From positions 62,001 through 126,000 of the forward strand of contig JAPXRI010000003.1 of the NCBI GenBank assembly GCA_033813635.1: a stretch of DNA of 64,000 nucleotides. The letters are read 5' to 3'. The position numbers were made by a program, and so were the translations under genes. The DNA is from JAPXRI01 sp033813635 (lineage in GTDB: Bacteria; Bacillota; Clostridia; Oscillospirales; QAMX01). The notes under the pieces were generated by a model. It had not been told where the DNA came from. It was given only the letters and a program-made list of their open reading frames with translations, and searched no databases. Shown here piece after piece: positions 42,776 to 51,068 of this stretch (position 1 is the stretch's first letter; every line of letters begins with the position of its first letter).

Positions 42776-43792
42776 TTATCTTCTTCCGGCGCCGCCCCCG
42801 CGGGAACCGCCTCCGCCAAAGCCGCCGGATCTGCCGCCGCCGAAACCGCCGGATCTGCCGCCGCCGAAACCGCCGGATCTGCCGCCGCCGAAGCCTCCGG
42901 GTTTACCTCCGCCGAAACCGCCAGGCCTGCCGCCTCCGAAACCGCCGGGCCCGCGGGGTCCGCGTGGGCCACGGGGGCCCCAGCCGCCCGGGGGCATATG
43001 CATATGCGGCCCGTAGATGTGCCGTCTGCCGAAAATGAACGGGTGATAGACCACCGGGGGTATGATCACGCCCGGGCGGTAATAGAGCCTTCTGTACCTC
43101 CTGTAACGGGTGAAGTCAATCAAAACCACGAGCAGAACTATGCCGCCGATAAACAGCGGGACAAAGAAAAAGCCGATAAGGGAAAAGGTGGAGACGCTTC
43201 CGCCGCCGTAGCTCGGTGTATAATAGTAATTGCTGTTTCCATAACTGTCGTAGGCTTTGTCGGTATCCACGCCGTAGAAGCTTTCAAACCAGGAGACAAA
43301 CTTGTCGAAAACGGATCTGACTCCCCCGTCGTAGTCGCCGGACGCGAAATCCGGTTCAAGGTAGGTGTTGAGGTAGCTCCCGAGGGTGCCGCTGGTCAGG
43401 CTGTTCTCGATGCCGCTGCCTTGCAGGGCCCAGTAATCCTGCTGGCCGATCGACAGCAAAAGCAGAAGACCGTTGTTTTTCTCGGCGTCGCCTATGCCCC
43501 ACTCGTTGAAAAGCCGGTACGCGTAGTTCTCGATTTCTTCGCCGCCGGTAAAGTCAACGGTTACGATTACGATCTGCGCGCCGGTCATGTAGTCAAGGGC
43601 GGAGGCCTGTTTGATGATGTGCTGCTCGGTGCTGTCTGATAAAACGTCCGCGAAGTCTCCGACATAGACCGATTCCGGCGGGTCCGGAATCCCCGCGGAC
43701 GAGTATGCGGACGCGTGGAATACCATGCTGAGAGCAAGGAGCGCGGCCGTGGCCGCAAAAAGGGTTTTACGCAGGGATTTTGCCGATTTCAT
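42776..43792 (-). CDS. TPM-domain (YgcG/Psb32-like) membrane protein with Gly-rich tail
   Basis: A 338-residue protein with a signal peptide (about residues 1-29), a TPM domain (VYVGDFADVLSDSTEQHI through the acidic cluster), a transmembrane segment (LIGFFFVPLFIGGIVLLVVLI, about residue 205), and a C-terminus of repeated GGFGGGRS units. TPM proteins are linked to membrane protein quality control and phosphatase-like activity, but function is not settled. It is the last gene of the xpaC-telA-lemA-TPM group. The repeats correspond to six 24-bp DNA units. Confidence 0.9.
   Translation of the reverse strand: MKSAKSLRKTLFAATAALLALSMVFHASAYSSAGIPDPPESVYVGDFADVLSDSTEQHIIKQASALDYMTGAQIVIVTVDFTGGEEIENYAYRLFNEWGIGDAEKNNGLLLLLSIGQQDYWALQGSGIENSLTSGTLGSYLNTYLEPDFASGDYDGGVRSVFDKFVSWFESFYGVDTDKAYDSYGNSNYYYTPSYGGGSVSTFSLIGFFFVPLFIGGIVLLVVLIDFTRYRRYRRLYYRPGVIIPPVVYHPFIFGRRHIYGPHMHMPPGGWGPRGPRGPRGPGGFGGGRPGGFGGGKPGGFGGGRSGGFGGGRSGGFGGGRSGGFGGGGSRGGGAGRR
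42813..42956. repeat. Six tandem 24-bp repeats encoding the Gly-rich tail
   Basis: Consecutive units of 24 bp, reading RSGGFGGG on the minus strand. Units 2 and 3 are identical (42837-42860 and 42861-42884); the outer ones diverge. Such arrays expand and contract easily and are prone to assembly error. Confidence 0.85.
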
Positions 43793-43807
43793 TGATAATT
43801 ATCCGTC

Positions 43808-44359
43808 CTATTCTCCGAAAAGCTCCGCTTTGTCGACGGAGGTGATAACGCGAAGGATGCTGGCGGGAAATTTCTTCAGCGTTTCGTTGTACTTCCGCGC
43901 AAAATCGTTGTAGTCGCTGTGGGAAATCTTGTATTCGCTGGATTCAAGGTCCGTCATTATGCTCTCGCGGTAGCCTTTATCGGCCTCGGAGAGCGGGCAG
44001 CCGCCGAGAATGTCGTACAGAGCGGAAGCGGCGTCCGTCAGCGCGAGGTCGGCTTCATAGGCTTCCGATACGGATTTCGCGTTCTTCAGGCTGTCGGCGG
44101 CGGTCTCCAGCGCGGTTATCTTCAGGTGGTTTTCCGGCAGATACCTTTTTGCAACGGCGATCATGTTGTACGCATAAGAGGCCCGCGCGTCAAGATCGTA
44201 CCGGATGCCGTACCCGTTGCCGGAGGAGCCGTTTTCAAAAACATCGGCGACACGGTTATATAGCCGCGCAAGCGACCGGTGCGAGCCGAAGAGTATCGAG
44301 AGAATAATCAAAACCACGGTGATGGCCACCGCCGTGCCGCGTTTTTTCAAATGGGACAT
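43808..44359 (-). CDS. LemA-family-like membrane protein
   Basis: A 183-residue protein with one N-terminal transmembrane helix (about 11-27) and an extracytoplasmic helical domain containing LARLYNRVADVFENG, ARASYAYNMIAVAKRYLPEN and the C-terminal NETLKKFPASILR, matching the ends of LemA proteins though divergent in the middle. ATG 44359 is chosen because GGAG is 6 bases away; ATG 44371 is the alternative. LemA and TPM proteins are often neighbours, as here. Confidence 0.72.
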   Translation of the reverse strand: MSHLKKRGTAVAITVVLIILSILFGSHRSLARLYNRVADVFENGSSGNGYGIRYDLDARASYAYNMIAVAKRYLPENHLKITALETAADSLKNAKSVSEAYEADLALTDAASALYDILGGCPLSEADKGYRESIMTDLESSEYKISHSDYNDFARKYNETLKKFPASILRVITSVDKAELFGE

Positions 44360-44378
44360 AACAGTCTCCATTGCCGCC

Positions 44379-45554
44379 TTACCCCCGGAGTTCGAGAAGC
44401 TTCTGCTTCAGATCGGCCTCGATGAGCGCAAGCTCGGCCTCGGTCTCCCTGCGCTTCGCCGCGCCCTCGCGCTGAATCTGCAGCACGTCGTCAAGGGTCG
44501 ATATCAGCTGCTGGCTGGTGTACTGCAGCGTCTCGAGCTCGACGATGCTTCTCTCGGCTTCCTTCGCGGTTTCCACGGTGCTAGAGCGCAGAAGCTCCGC
44601 GTTTTTCTTTAAAAGCTCGTTTGTCGCGTTTGTGACCGCGCTCTGCGCCGCCGTCGCCTGGCGGGAGTGCTCAATCCCCAGCGCCAGCACCATCTGGCTT
44701 TTCCAGAGCGGGATTGTGTTCACCAGCGAGGTCTGTATTTTTTCTATAATCAGCGCGTCGTTGTTCTGCAGAAGTCTTGTCTGCGGGCCCATCTGGACCG
44801 ATACCGCGCGCGTCAGCGCCAGATCGTTGAGCCTCTTTTCAAAGCGGTTGCAGAGCTCGGCGAGATCGTTGTAGCGCTGCGCGTCCTCCGGCTTGTTGGT
44901 CTGGATAGCGTGCTGCCTGAGCGGCTCAAGCTCTTTTTCCCGGACCTCCTGAAGCTTTTTCTTGCCGGCGAGGATGTACATCGTCAGCTCCTTGTAGTAG
45001 GCGATGTTCATTTCGTATAGCTTGTCGAACATGGCCACGTCTTTCAGCAACGTCACCTGGTGGTTTTCGAGCAGCTCCGCAATTTTATCGACGGTCTCCT
45101 CCGCCTTCCCGTATCTCGCCCTAAGCCTGGAAAGGCTTGCTTTTCCCCGGCTGAATATCCCGAAAAAGCCTTTTTTCTGCTCTTCGACGGGGGTAAAGTC
45201 CTTTATCGTGGAGACAAGGCCGGACAACACGTCTCCCACTGCGCCCAGATCCTTGGTCCTCACGTTCTCGAGGGCGCTCTGTGAAAAATCGGCGACCTTT
45301 TTCTGCGCCGCCGCGCCGTACTGGAGGACCACGGAGGAGTCGGTGAGGTCGATCTGCTTCGAAAACTCCTCGACAGCCTTTTTATCCTCGTCCGAAAGGA
45401 CGGTTTCATCCAACTGTACATCGGACATGTCGCGCGCTTTTTTCAGGGCGAGCGCGGCCTCGTCCGCAATCGGTTCCGCCGATGGGGACGGGACCTGCGT
45501 GCCGCTGAGGTCGGGGTTCAGGGTCAGACCGTTGAAATTCTGATTGTCTGCCAT
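44379..45554 (-). CDS. telA: Toxic anion resistance protein (TelA/KlaA family)
   Basis: A 391-residue largely helical cytoplasmic protein. RYNDLAELCNRFEKRLNDLALTRAVSVQMGPQTRLLQNNDALIIEKIQTSLVNTIPLWKSQ-type sequence is characteristic of TelA. The family is named for tellurite resistance but is also tied to envelope stress and lantibiotic tolerance; the actual role is uncertain. It is immediately downstream of the XpaC-like gene, its usual partner. Confidence 0.92.
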   Translation of the reverse strand: MADNQNFNGLTLNPDLSGTQVPSPSAEPIADEAALALKKARDMSDVQLDETVLSDEDKKAVEEFSKQIDLTDSSVVLQYGAAAQKKVADFSQSALENVRTKDLGAVGDVLSGLVSTIKDFTPVEEQKKGFFGIFSRGKASLSRLRARYGKAEETVDKIAELLENHQVTLLKDVAMFDKLYEMNIAYYKELTMYILAGKKKLQEVREKELEPLRQHAIQTNKPEDAQRYNDLAELCNRFEKRLNDLALTRAVSVQMGPQTRLLQNNDALIIEKIQTSLVNTIPLWKSQMVLALGIEHSRQATAAQSAVTNATNELLKKNAELLRSSTVETAKEAERSIVELETLQYTSQQLISTLDDVLQIQREGAAKRRETEAELALIEADLKQKLLELRG

Positions 45555-45581
45555 ATTGTATTCGTCCTTTCGTCCGTTTAT

Positions 45582-46232
45582 TTATTCGGTCTTTGTCTTT
45601 GACTCGGTCAGGCCGCCGGCTTTCAAAAGATTCTCGAGAACGGTTATGTCGGTTGAAATATCGAGGGCCTCGTCCGAGAAAAGCGCGTCGAGCTGCTTTT
45701 CAAACGCGGAGACAATCGTCGGAGCCATGTTTTCTATGCTGACCATCGTGCCGTCGATATTCTCACCCTTTATCCCCTGGGCGCCCATCCGGTCGTACAT
45801 GTTGAAAAGCTTCAGCGTTGTCGGCAGATAGTAATTCATAAACCGCTTGAGCCGCGGAAGCTTATCGGGGTTTTCCCTGACATGGGCAAATATTTTCTCG
45901 GACAGCGTGATCAACCGGCTGATGTTCGCCTTCATCTCCGGGTCCTTGATGCTGCCCGAGAGGCGGGTAAATTCGGACACGGCATTTCGGCCGTCTTCGA
46001 TAAACTTGTCGAGCTCCGGGTTGCCTGTTTTTTCGGGCTGGGGTTCGGGCTCGGGAACAAAAACCTCCTCGCCCTTCCAGATCCTTGCCGCGACGCGGTT
46101 GGCGGCAACGGAAACGGCGGCTGCCAACAGAAAATGCCACCACTTGTAGAGCGGGAGCAAAAGCCCCCATAAAACCCAGACAAGGGCGACGGCGTAAATG
46201 GGCACGGCGGATTTGATACGGACTTTTCGCAT
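45582..46232 (-). CDS. XpaC-like 5-bromo-4-chloroindolyl phosphate hydrolysis family protein
   Basis: A 216-residue membrane protein with two N-terminal hydrophobic helices (about 7-25 and 30-47), a Pro/Glu-rich linker (FVPEPEPQPEKTG) and a helical cytoplasmic domain typical of XpaC. ATG 46232 is chosen for its GGAG at 6 bases. First gene of the four-gene operon. Despite the family name, phosphatase activity is not established. Confidence 0.87.
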   Translation of the reverse strand: MRKVRIKSAVPIYAVALVWVLWGLLLPLYKWWHFLLAAAVSVAANRVAARIWKGEEVFVPEPEPQPEKTGNPELDKFIEDGRNAVSEFTRLSGSIKDPEMKANISRLITLSEKIFAHVRENPDKLPRLKRFMNYYLPTTLKLFNMYDRMGAQGIKGENIDGTMVSIENMAPTIVSAFEKQLDALFSDEALDISTDITVLENLLKAGGLTESKTKTE

Positions 46233-46323
46233 AACTATCTCCATTCTGCCGCGTCGGGGCAGCAAAATTATGCTCATTAACGGCGGATTTTACCTTGCCT
46301 TTGCGGCGCAATCCACCGATATT

Positions 46324-46352
46324 ATTATATCCTTTTTAACGTAAAAACGCAA
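46324..46352 (-). promoter_or_regulatory. Promoter of xpaC-telA-lemA-TPM
   Basis: Minus-strand TTGCGT, 17-base spacer, TATAAT, ending about 90 bases before the xpaC start. Confidence 0.7.
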
Positions 46353-46362
46353 GGCACCCCGC

Positions 46363-47106
46363 CTAAATCACAAATCCCCCGTTGGGGCTGATGACCTGGC
46401 CGGTGACGAAATTCGCCTTTTCTGACGCGAGAAAGTACACGGTTTCCGCGATGTCACGGGGGGTACCCAACGCCTGGAGCGGGGTCTGTTCCTTTAAATC
46501 CTCCAGCGCCTCTTTTCCGAGGGTGCGGGTCATGTCCGAAAGCACCACGCCGGGCGCGACGCAGTTGACAGTGATGCCGGAGGGCCCGAGCTCCTTTGCG
46601 AGCGCCTTTGTGAAGCCGATTACCGCCGCCTTCGAGGCCGAGTAGGCCGCCTCGCAGGAGGCGCCGGCGATGCCCCAGATCGACGATATGTTGACGATTC
46701 TGCCCTTAATCGCGCAGTCCTTTCCGAGCATACCGGGCAGCGCGGCCTTGCAGCAGAGAAAGACCGACCGGACATTGACGGCGAAAAGCTCGTCCCACTC
46801 CTCCGGGGAGAGATCGTTTATCGGCCCCCAGACCGAGATGCCGGCGTTATTTACCAGAATGTCGACGGCGCCGAAGCTTTTCTCCGCCTGCCTAAACATC
46901 GCCTCCACCTGCCCGGGGTCGGTGACGTCGGCCTTGACGGGGAGCGCGGAAAAGCCTTTGCCCGTAAGCTCTTTGGCCAGCGAGAGCGCCTGCCCCGCGC
47001 TGCGGTTGTAGTTTATAACGACATTATACCCGTTTTCGGCAAAGAGCCGAGCGGTCTCGCGGCCGATGCCGCGGGACGCGCCCGTTACGAGAACGCATTT
47101 TTCCAT
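46363..47106 (-). CDS. Short-chain dehydrogenase/reductase (FabG-like)
   Basis: A 247-residue classical SDR: cofactor motif TGASRGIGRE at residues 8-17, NNAGIS near 87, catalytic Ser around 140 and YSASK near 155, and the C-terminal FVTGQVISPNGGFVI. It resembles 3-oxoacyl-ACP reductase, but it is not in a fatty-acid cluster: it follows a BIG2-transglutaminase gene by 14 bases. The substrate is therefore open. Confidence 0.93.
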   Translation of the reverse strand: MEKCVLVTGASRGIGRETARLFAENGYNVVINYNRSAGQALSLAKELTGKGFSALPVKADVTDPGQVEAMFRQAEKSFGAVDILVNNAGISVWGPINDLSPEEWDELFAVNVRSVFLCCKAALPGMLGKDCAIKGRIVNISSIWGIAGASCEAAYSASKAAVIGFTKALAKELGPSGITVNCVAPGVVLSDMTRTLGKEALEDLKEQTPLQALGTPRDIAETVYFLASEKANFVTGQVISPNGGFVI

Positions 47107-47120
47107 TTTATCGCCCTTCT

Positions 47121-49019
47121 TTAATGGACCGCGCAGAGCGCGGCGTTCCGCCCGGCGTATTCCTGCGGGACCGCGCCGATGCTCCAGCCGGTTCCGGTGG
47201 TCTCGATGTAGTAATATTCGACGCCGTCCAGCGTGTAGCTTTCGCCCCTATAGTCGCCGGCGACGCCGACCGCCATATGGTCGGAAAAAACAATCAGCGC
47301 CGTTTTATAGCCCAGCTTGGACAGCAGCGAGGCGAGCAGGATGCTTGTGTCCTCGCAGTCCCCGCCCTTGTCAAAAAGCGTCTCGATCGGGTATTTCGGG
47401 TACTCCGAGTAGCCGGTGGAGGTGTAATCGTCATAGTAGTTCAGATTCTGAACGAAGCTGATTATAAAATCGGCAACCCGGTCTTCGCCCGGCGCGGCCT
47501 TTTCCGCCGCGTCTTTCAGCGCCTGCGCTACAGAGGCGAGATAGGCGTCGTCCGAGGTGTCGTTTACGAATGCGGCGTACTGGCTGTCAAAATAGATCGG
47601 ATATCTCGGAATCGATCTGTAGTACTCGTAGTCGGCGACCGAAATCGTCAGCGATACGGTCCTTTTTCTCAGATAAGGGTAATAAAAGACATAGTCGTAG
47701 GTGACGTAGGCCGGGGTTACGCGGACGGTGCAGGCTGTCTGCAGGCCGTTTGTCGCGGTGACGGTGATCTCGGCCGTCCCGACCGACCGCGCAGTGACGA
47801 CGCCGGCGCCGTCAACGGACGCCACCTCGGGGTTGCTCGAGGTGAACAGGAAGGACGGGTTTGTGATGTTTTTAGTCACGATGTTGAAGGAGCCGCTTTG
47901 GCCAACCATCAGCGTCAGCGTATCCGCCGCGTCCAGATAGGGCGTTAGCGCCTGCACAAGGACTTCGCATTTCGCGGAAACGCCGTCGGCGCAGGAAACC
48001 GTTATGACCGCGCTGCCGGAGGAGACCGCGCTGACAAGGCCGGAGCTGTCCACCGACGCGACGGAGGTGTCGCTTGAGCTCCAGGCAAGGGTTTTGTCCG
48101 TCGCGCTCACCGGCGAAACGATGCAGCCGAGCTTATAGGTTTCTCCCGGACTGAGTTTCAACGTCTTTGCGGACAGCGTCAGCGACTCGACAAAGACTTT
48201 AACGTGTACGATGCAGCTGGCCGTCAGCCTATTTCCCGATGACGCGGAGATCACGGCGTCTCCCGCTGCCATTCCGGTAACGTTCCCGTCGCCGTCCACA
48301 GAGGCGATGCCGGGGTTGCTTGAGCTCCAGGTAAGAGCTTTGTCCTCGGCCTCCTCGGGCAAAACCGTGCACGAGAGCCTGTGGGTTCCGGAAACCCGGA
48401 GCGAAATTTCGCCCTCGCTGATTTCCAGGGCTTCCACAGGCGTGACCACGGTGACCCGGCACTCCGCGGCGGCGCCGTTTGACGAGACGGCTCTGATCAC
48501 GGCGGACCCGCTGCCCACGGCGGTAACGCTGCCGGTTTCGTCCACAAGGGCGACGCTTGTGTTGTCCGAGGACCAGGAGAGGTTTTTATGCGTCGCATTT
48601 TCCGGGAAAACCGAAACGGACAGCTGCGCGCTGTCCCCCCTGTCTATTTTGAGCTCCTCTGTTGAAAAAGCCACCGAGCTCACAGGCACGGCCACGTCGA
48701 TCACGCATCGCGCCGAAACGCCGCCCCTGGAGCTGACTGTGATCGTGGCCGTGCCGACGCTCTTAGCCGTGACGACCCCGTTTTTCACGCTCGCGACGCT
48801 CTCGTCGCTGGATTTCCACTTAAGCTTCGGCGTTCCTCCGCCGGAGGGCGCATAGGAATACGAGAGCGCGTAGGTCTCTCCCGGCTCTGCCGAGATGTCG
48901 GACATGTCGAAGGTGATCTCGCTGACCTTCGGGGCCAGCAAATCGGATATGGCGATATATAGGAATACGGAAATGATTATACCGCAGAGGATTGCGGCGA
49001 AAATCAGAAATCTTTTCAA
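47121..49019 (-). CDS. Surface BIG2-repeat protein with a transglutaminase-like domain
   Basis: A 632-residue protein with an N-terminal transmembrane helix (about 5-25), five bacterial Ig-like BIG2 repeats (each with a WSSS/NxxVAxVDxxGxVTAxxxGxAxIT-type core) and a C-terminal transglutaminase-like domain whose Cys and His are in GGDCEDTSILLASLLSKLGY and DHMAVGV. It is probably held on the outer face of the membrane. TTG 49019 is chosen as start because a promoter overlaps the longer frame's TTG at 49097. Domain order suggests a cell-surface enzyme (cysteine protease or cross-linker); activity is unproven. Confidence 0.88.
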   Translation of the reverse strand: MKRFLIFAAILCGIIISVFLYIAISDLLAPKVSEITFDMSDISAEPGETYALSYSYAPSGGGTPKLKWKSSDESVASVKNGVVTAKSVGTATITVSSRGGVSARCVIDVAVPVSSVAFSTEELKIDRGDSAQLSVSVFPENATHKNLSWSSDNTSVALVDETGSVTAVGSGSAVIRAVSSNGAAAECRVTVVTPVEALEISEGEISLRVSGTHRLSCTVLPEEAEDKALTWSSSNPGIASVDGDGNVTGMAAGDAVISASSGNRLTASCIVHVKVFVESLTLSAKTLKLSPGETYKLGCIVSPVSATDKTLAWSSSDTSVASVDSSGLVSAVSSGSAVITVSCADGVSAKCEVLVQALTPYLDAADTLTLMVGQSGSFNIVTKNITNPSFLFTSSNPEVASVDGAGVVTARSVGTAEITVTATNGLQTACTVRVTPAYVTYDYVFYYPYLRKRTVSLTISVADYEYYRSIPRYPIYFDSQYAAFVNDTSDDAYLASVAQALKDAAEKAAPGEDRVADFIISFVQNLNYYDDYTSTGYSEYPKYPIETLFDKGGDCEDTSILLASLLSKLGYKTALIVFSDHMAVGVAGDYRGESYTLDGVEYYYIETTGTGWSIGAVPQEYAGRNAALCAVH

Positions 49020-49068
49020 AAAACACCGCCGTCCCGTTAGATTTGAAAATCGCTTATTTATCGTATTT

Positions 49069-49097
49069 ATAATATCAGAAGCATATGAATAAGTCAA
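49069..49097 (-). promoter_or_regulatory. Promoter of the BIG2-transglutaminase and SDR genes
   Basis: Minus-strand TTGACT, 17-base spacer, TATTAT. It lies back to back with the promoter at 49136-49164. Confidence 0.75.
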
Positions 49098-49135
49098 GAA
49101 CCCGGCGCAAAACGACAGATTTCACGCCGGAGCAT

Positions 49136-49164
49136 TTGAAATCCCGCGGGAACCGGTGTATAAT
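49136..49164 (+). promoter_or_regulatory. Promoter of the DUF1080 gene
   Basis: TTGAAA, 17-base spacer, TATAAT, about 45 bases before the ATG. Confidence 0.75.
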
Positions 49165-49211
49165 GGTTTAACGGCGATCAGGATCGCCTGGCCTAAAAAA
49201 GGAGGATTTAT

Positions 49212-49802
49212 ATGTATCTGCGGGATAAGATTGTCTTGTTTGACGGCAGCGGCTTTGACAAATGGGAAAGACGGGGCGGCGGAGCCGTCACATGGGACAA
49301 CGACGGAGAGGCGATGACGGTGGTACGGGGCGATATCGTCTCGACAGTGGAGTTTTCGGACGCAATGCTGCACGTGGAATTCAGATGCCCCGACATGCCC
49401 GAGGCCACCGGGCAGGATAAGGGCAACAGCGGCGTGTATGTCCACGGCTGCTACGAGATTCAGGTGCTTGATTCCTATGGCGTTAATAATCCGAACGATG
49501 GCGACTGCGGAGCGCTCTACGGGATGTACGCCCCGCTGACCAACGCCTGCAGACCCGCGACGGAATGGCAGGCCTACGATATTATCATCCGCGCGCCGAG
49601 GTTCGACGGCTCCGGCGAGATCGCGGAGTACAGTAGAATGACCGTTCTGCAAAACGGGCTTCCGATCCACAATAACGTAGTCCTTAAAAGGGCTACTCCG
49701 GGCGGGCTTTCGGATAAGCCGGTCAGAAAAGGCCCGCTGATCCTGCAGGACCACGGCAACCGGGTGAGTTTCAGAAACGTCTGGCTGATTAATCTCGATT
49801 AA
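49212..49802 (+). CDS. DUF1080 (3-keto-disaccharide hydrolase-like) protein
   Basis: A 196-residue concanavalin-like jelly-roll protein with IVLFDGSGFDKWERR, LHVEFRCPD, GNSGVYVHGCYEIQVLDSYG and DYxGALYGMYAPLTNACRPATEWQAYDIIIRAPRF-type motifs, all typical of DUF1080. Characterised members cleave 3-keto-glycosides. There is no signal peptide, so this one is likely cytosolic, unlike the secreted Bacteroidetes members. AAGGAGG precedes the ATG and it is monocistronic. Confidence 0.87.
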   Translation: MYLRDKIVLFDGSGFDKWERRGGGAVTWDNDGEAMTVVRGDIVSTVEFSDAMLHVEFRCPDMPEATGQDKGNSGVYVHGCYEIQVLDSYGVNNPNDGDCGALYGMYAPLTNACRPATEWQAYDIIIRAPRFDGSGEIAEYSRMTVLQNGLPIHNNVVLKRATPGGLSDKPVRKGPLILQDHGNRVSFRNVWLINLD

Positions 49803-49817
49803 CAGGTTTTAACGCAA

Positions 49818-49850
49818 ACCGCGCGCCCCGATATAAAAGGGGCGCGCGGT
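49818..49850 (+). terminator. Terminator after the DUF1080 gene
   Basis: ACCGCGCGCCCC and GGGGCGCGCGGT with a 9-base AT-rich loop, followed by TTTTA. It may also act on the convergent URO-D-family gene. Confidence 0.82.
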
Positions 49851-49866
49851 TTTATGCTTTGCTGCT

Positions 49867-50943
49867 TTATAAGGTTCCGAGCTCGAGCCCACGGTCCACG
49901 AAATACCGGTATGTCTCAAAATCGACGGTGTTCGGGATTGAGTGGTCGCTGTGCAGGCAATAGCCGAAGCCCTGCTTGACCACCGGAATTTTTTCCTCCA
50001 GCTCCCTGTCAATGGTTTTTTTGTCGTTGGTGTAGAGCTTTCGCACGTCGATCCCGCCCATCAGGGAGAGCCTGTCGCCGTAGTTTTTATAGATGCGCAG
50101 CAGGTCCATCCCGGCCTTGACCTCGATCACCTGCAGGCAGTCGATTCCGGCCTCCAGCATTCCGGGTAGCAGCGGCTCAACAAAGCCGCAGGAGTGCATG
50201 ATCACCGGCAGACCGAGGCTCTTCGCGTAGTCAATCGTGTATTTGTGCGCGGGCTGGATCAGATCCCGGTACATCGCGGGGGACATAAAGGGCCGTTCCT
50301 TGAAGCCCATGTCTTCATAGAACCAGATTCCGTCGGGCTTGCCCTCCTTTGCGAACAGCATCTCCTGCATGCTGACGGTGGCGCGGGCGTAATCCATCGC
50401 CATCTCGGAGATCCAATCCGGGTCCAGCGCCATGCCTACCAGCAGGTTCTCGTGCCCGCAGACCGGGTGCATCAGTTCAAACACGTTTACGCCGGACCAG
50501 ACGAAAAAACGCTGCTTTTCCGCGGCTTTACGCCTGGCGTCCCTGTAGGCCGCATAGTTGATCCGCCGGTCCGACGGCGTGATGCGGGGCTTAATCAGCT
50601 CGCGGTAGGCGTCGCTGTCCTTTACCGTGAAATCGATGTGCTCGGGGGTCGTGTCGTGCTTTTTATGCCGGCGGAGGACCGCGCCGTTCCCGTCGCGGAC
50701 GACGTAGGTGTTTTCCGTCTCGCTGAGGATCTCAGGTTTGAAGTCGAGGTCGGCGACGAAGTTGAACGGCCAGCACTCCGCGAGGTCAAAGCCGAAAATA
50801 TCCTCAAGACTTTCGTTTTCCTTGATTTTTCCGCCGGCGAGCCACGCCTTGTGCGTGTCGCCCCAGAAGTGTTCATAGAGTCCGATCCGGTCGGTCTTTT
50901 TGCGTTTCAGCAGATTGGACATGCGCTCATAGCCCGTCATCAT
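49867..50943 (-). CDS. Uroporphyrinogen decarboxylase (URO-D) family protein
   Basis: A 358-residue TIM-barrel protein of the URO-D superfamily. The motifs PVIMHSCGFVEPLLPGMLEAG and GYCLHSDHSIPNTVDFETYRYFV are those of the MtaA/CmuA-like or orphan branch rather than heme-pathway HemE, and the HxC plus distal Cys could bind zinc as in methyltransferases. No heme genes are nearby. ATG 50943 has AAAGGCGG at 8 bases; 50940 is also possible. A role in methyl transfer or in the metabolism of a sugar or aromatic compound cannot be resolved. Confidence 0.85.
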   Translation of the reverse strand: MMTGYERMSNLLKRKKTDRIGLYEHFWGDTHKAWLAGGKIKENESLEDIFGFDLAECWPFNFVADLDFKPEILSETENTYVVRDGNGAVLRRHKKHDTTPEHIDFTVKDSDAYRELIKPRITPSDRRINYAAYRDARRKAAEKQRFFVWSGVNVFELMHPVCGHENLLVGMALDPDWISEMAMDYARATVSMQEMLFAKEGKPDGIWFYEDMGFKERPFMSPAMYRDLIQPAHKYTIDYAKSLGLPVIMHSCGFVEPLLPGMLEAGIDCLQVIEVKAGMDLLRIYKNYGDRLSLMGGIDVRKLYTNDKKTIDRELEEKIPVVKQGFGYCLHSDHSIPNTVDFETYRYFVDRGLELGTL

Positions 50944-51008
50944 AATTCTGTCCGCCTTTCGCGATAAAATAAGTCTTTTGTCCGCGGTTTTCCCCGGTAA
51001 TATTAACA

Positions 51009-51034
51009 CAAAAGGGCTTTGCAGAAAAGCCCTT
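51009..51034 (-). terminator. Hairpin terminator after the C_GCAxxG_C_C gene
   Basis: AAAGGGCTT and AAGCCCTTT arms with a short loop; the minus strand continues as TTTTGTG. It separates the C_GCAxxG_C_C and URO-D genes. Confidence 0.65.
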
Positions 51035-51068
51035 TGTGCGGATATCCGAATATTTCGTTCCCGTACGG

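Noticed and set aside
42813..42956. Regular 24-bp repeats resembling a CRISPR array
   Set aside because: Repeats are contiguous with no spacers and lie in frame inside the TPM gene.
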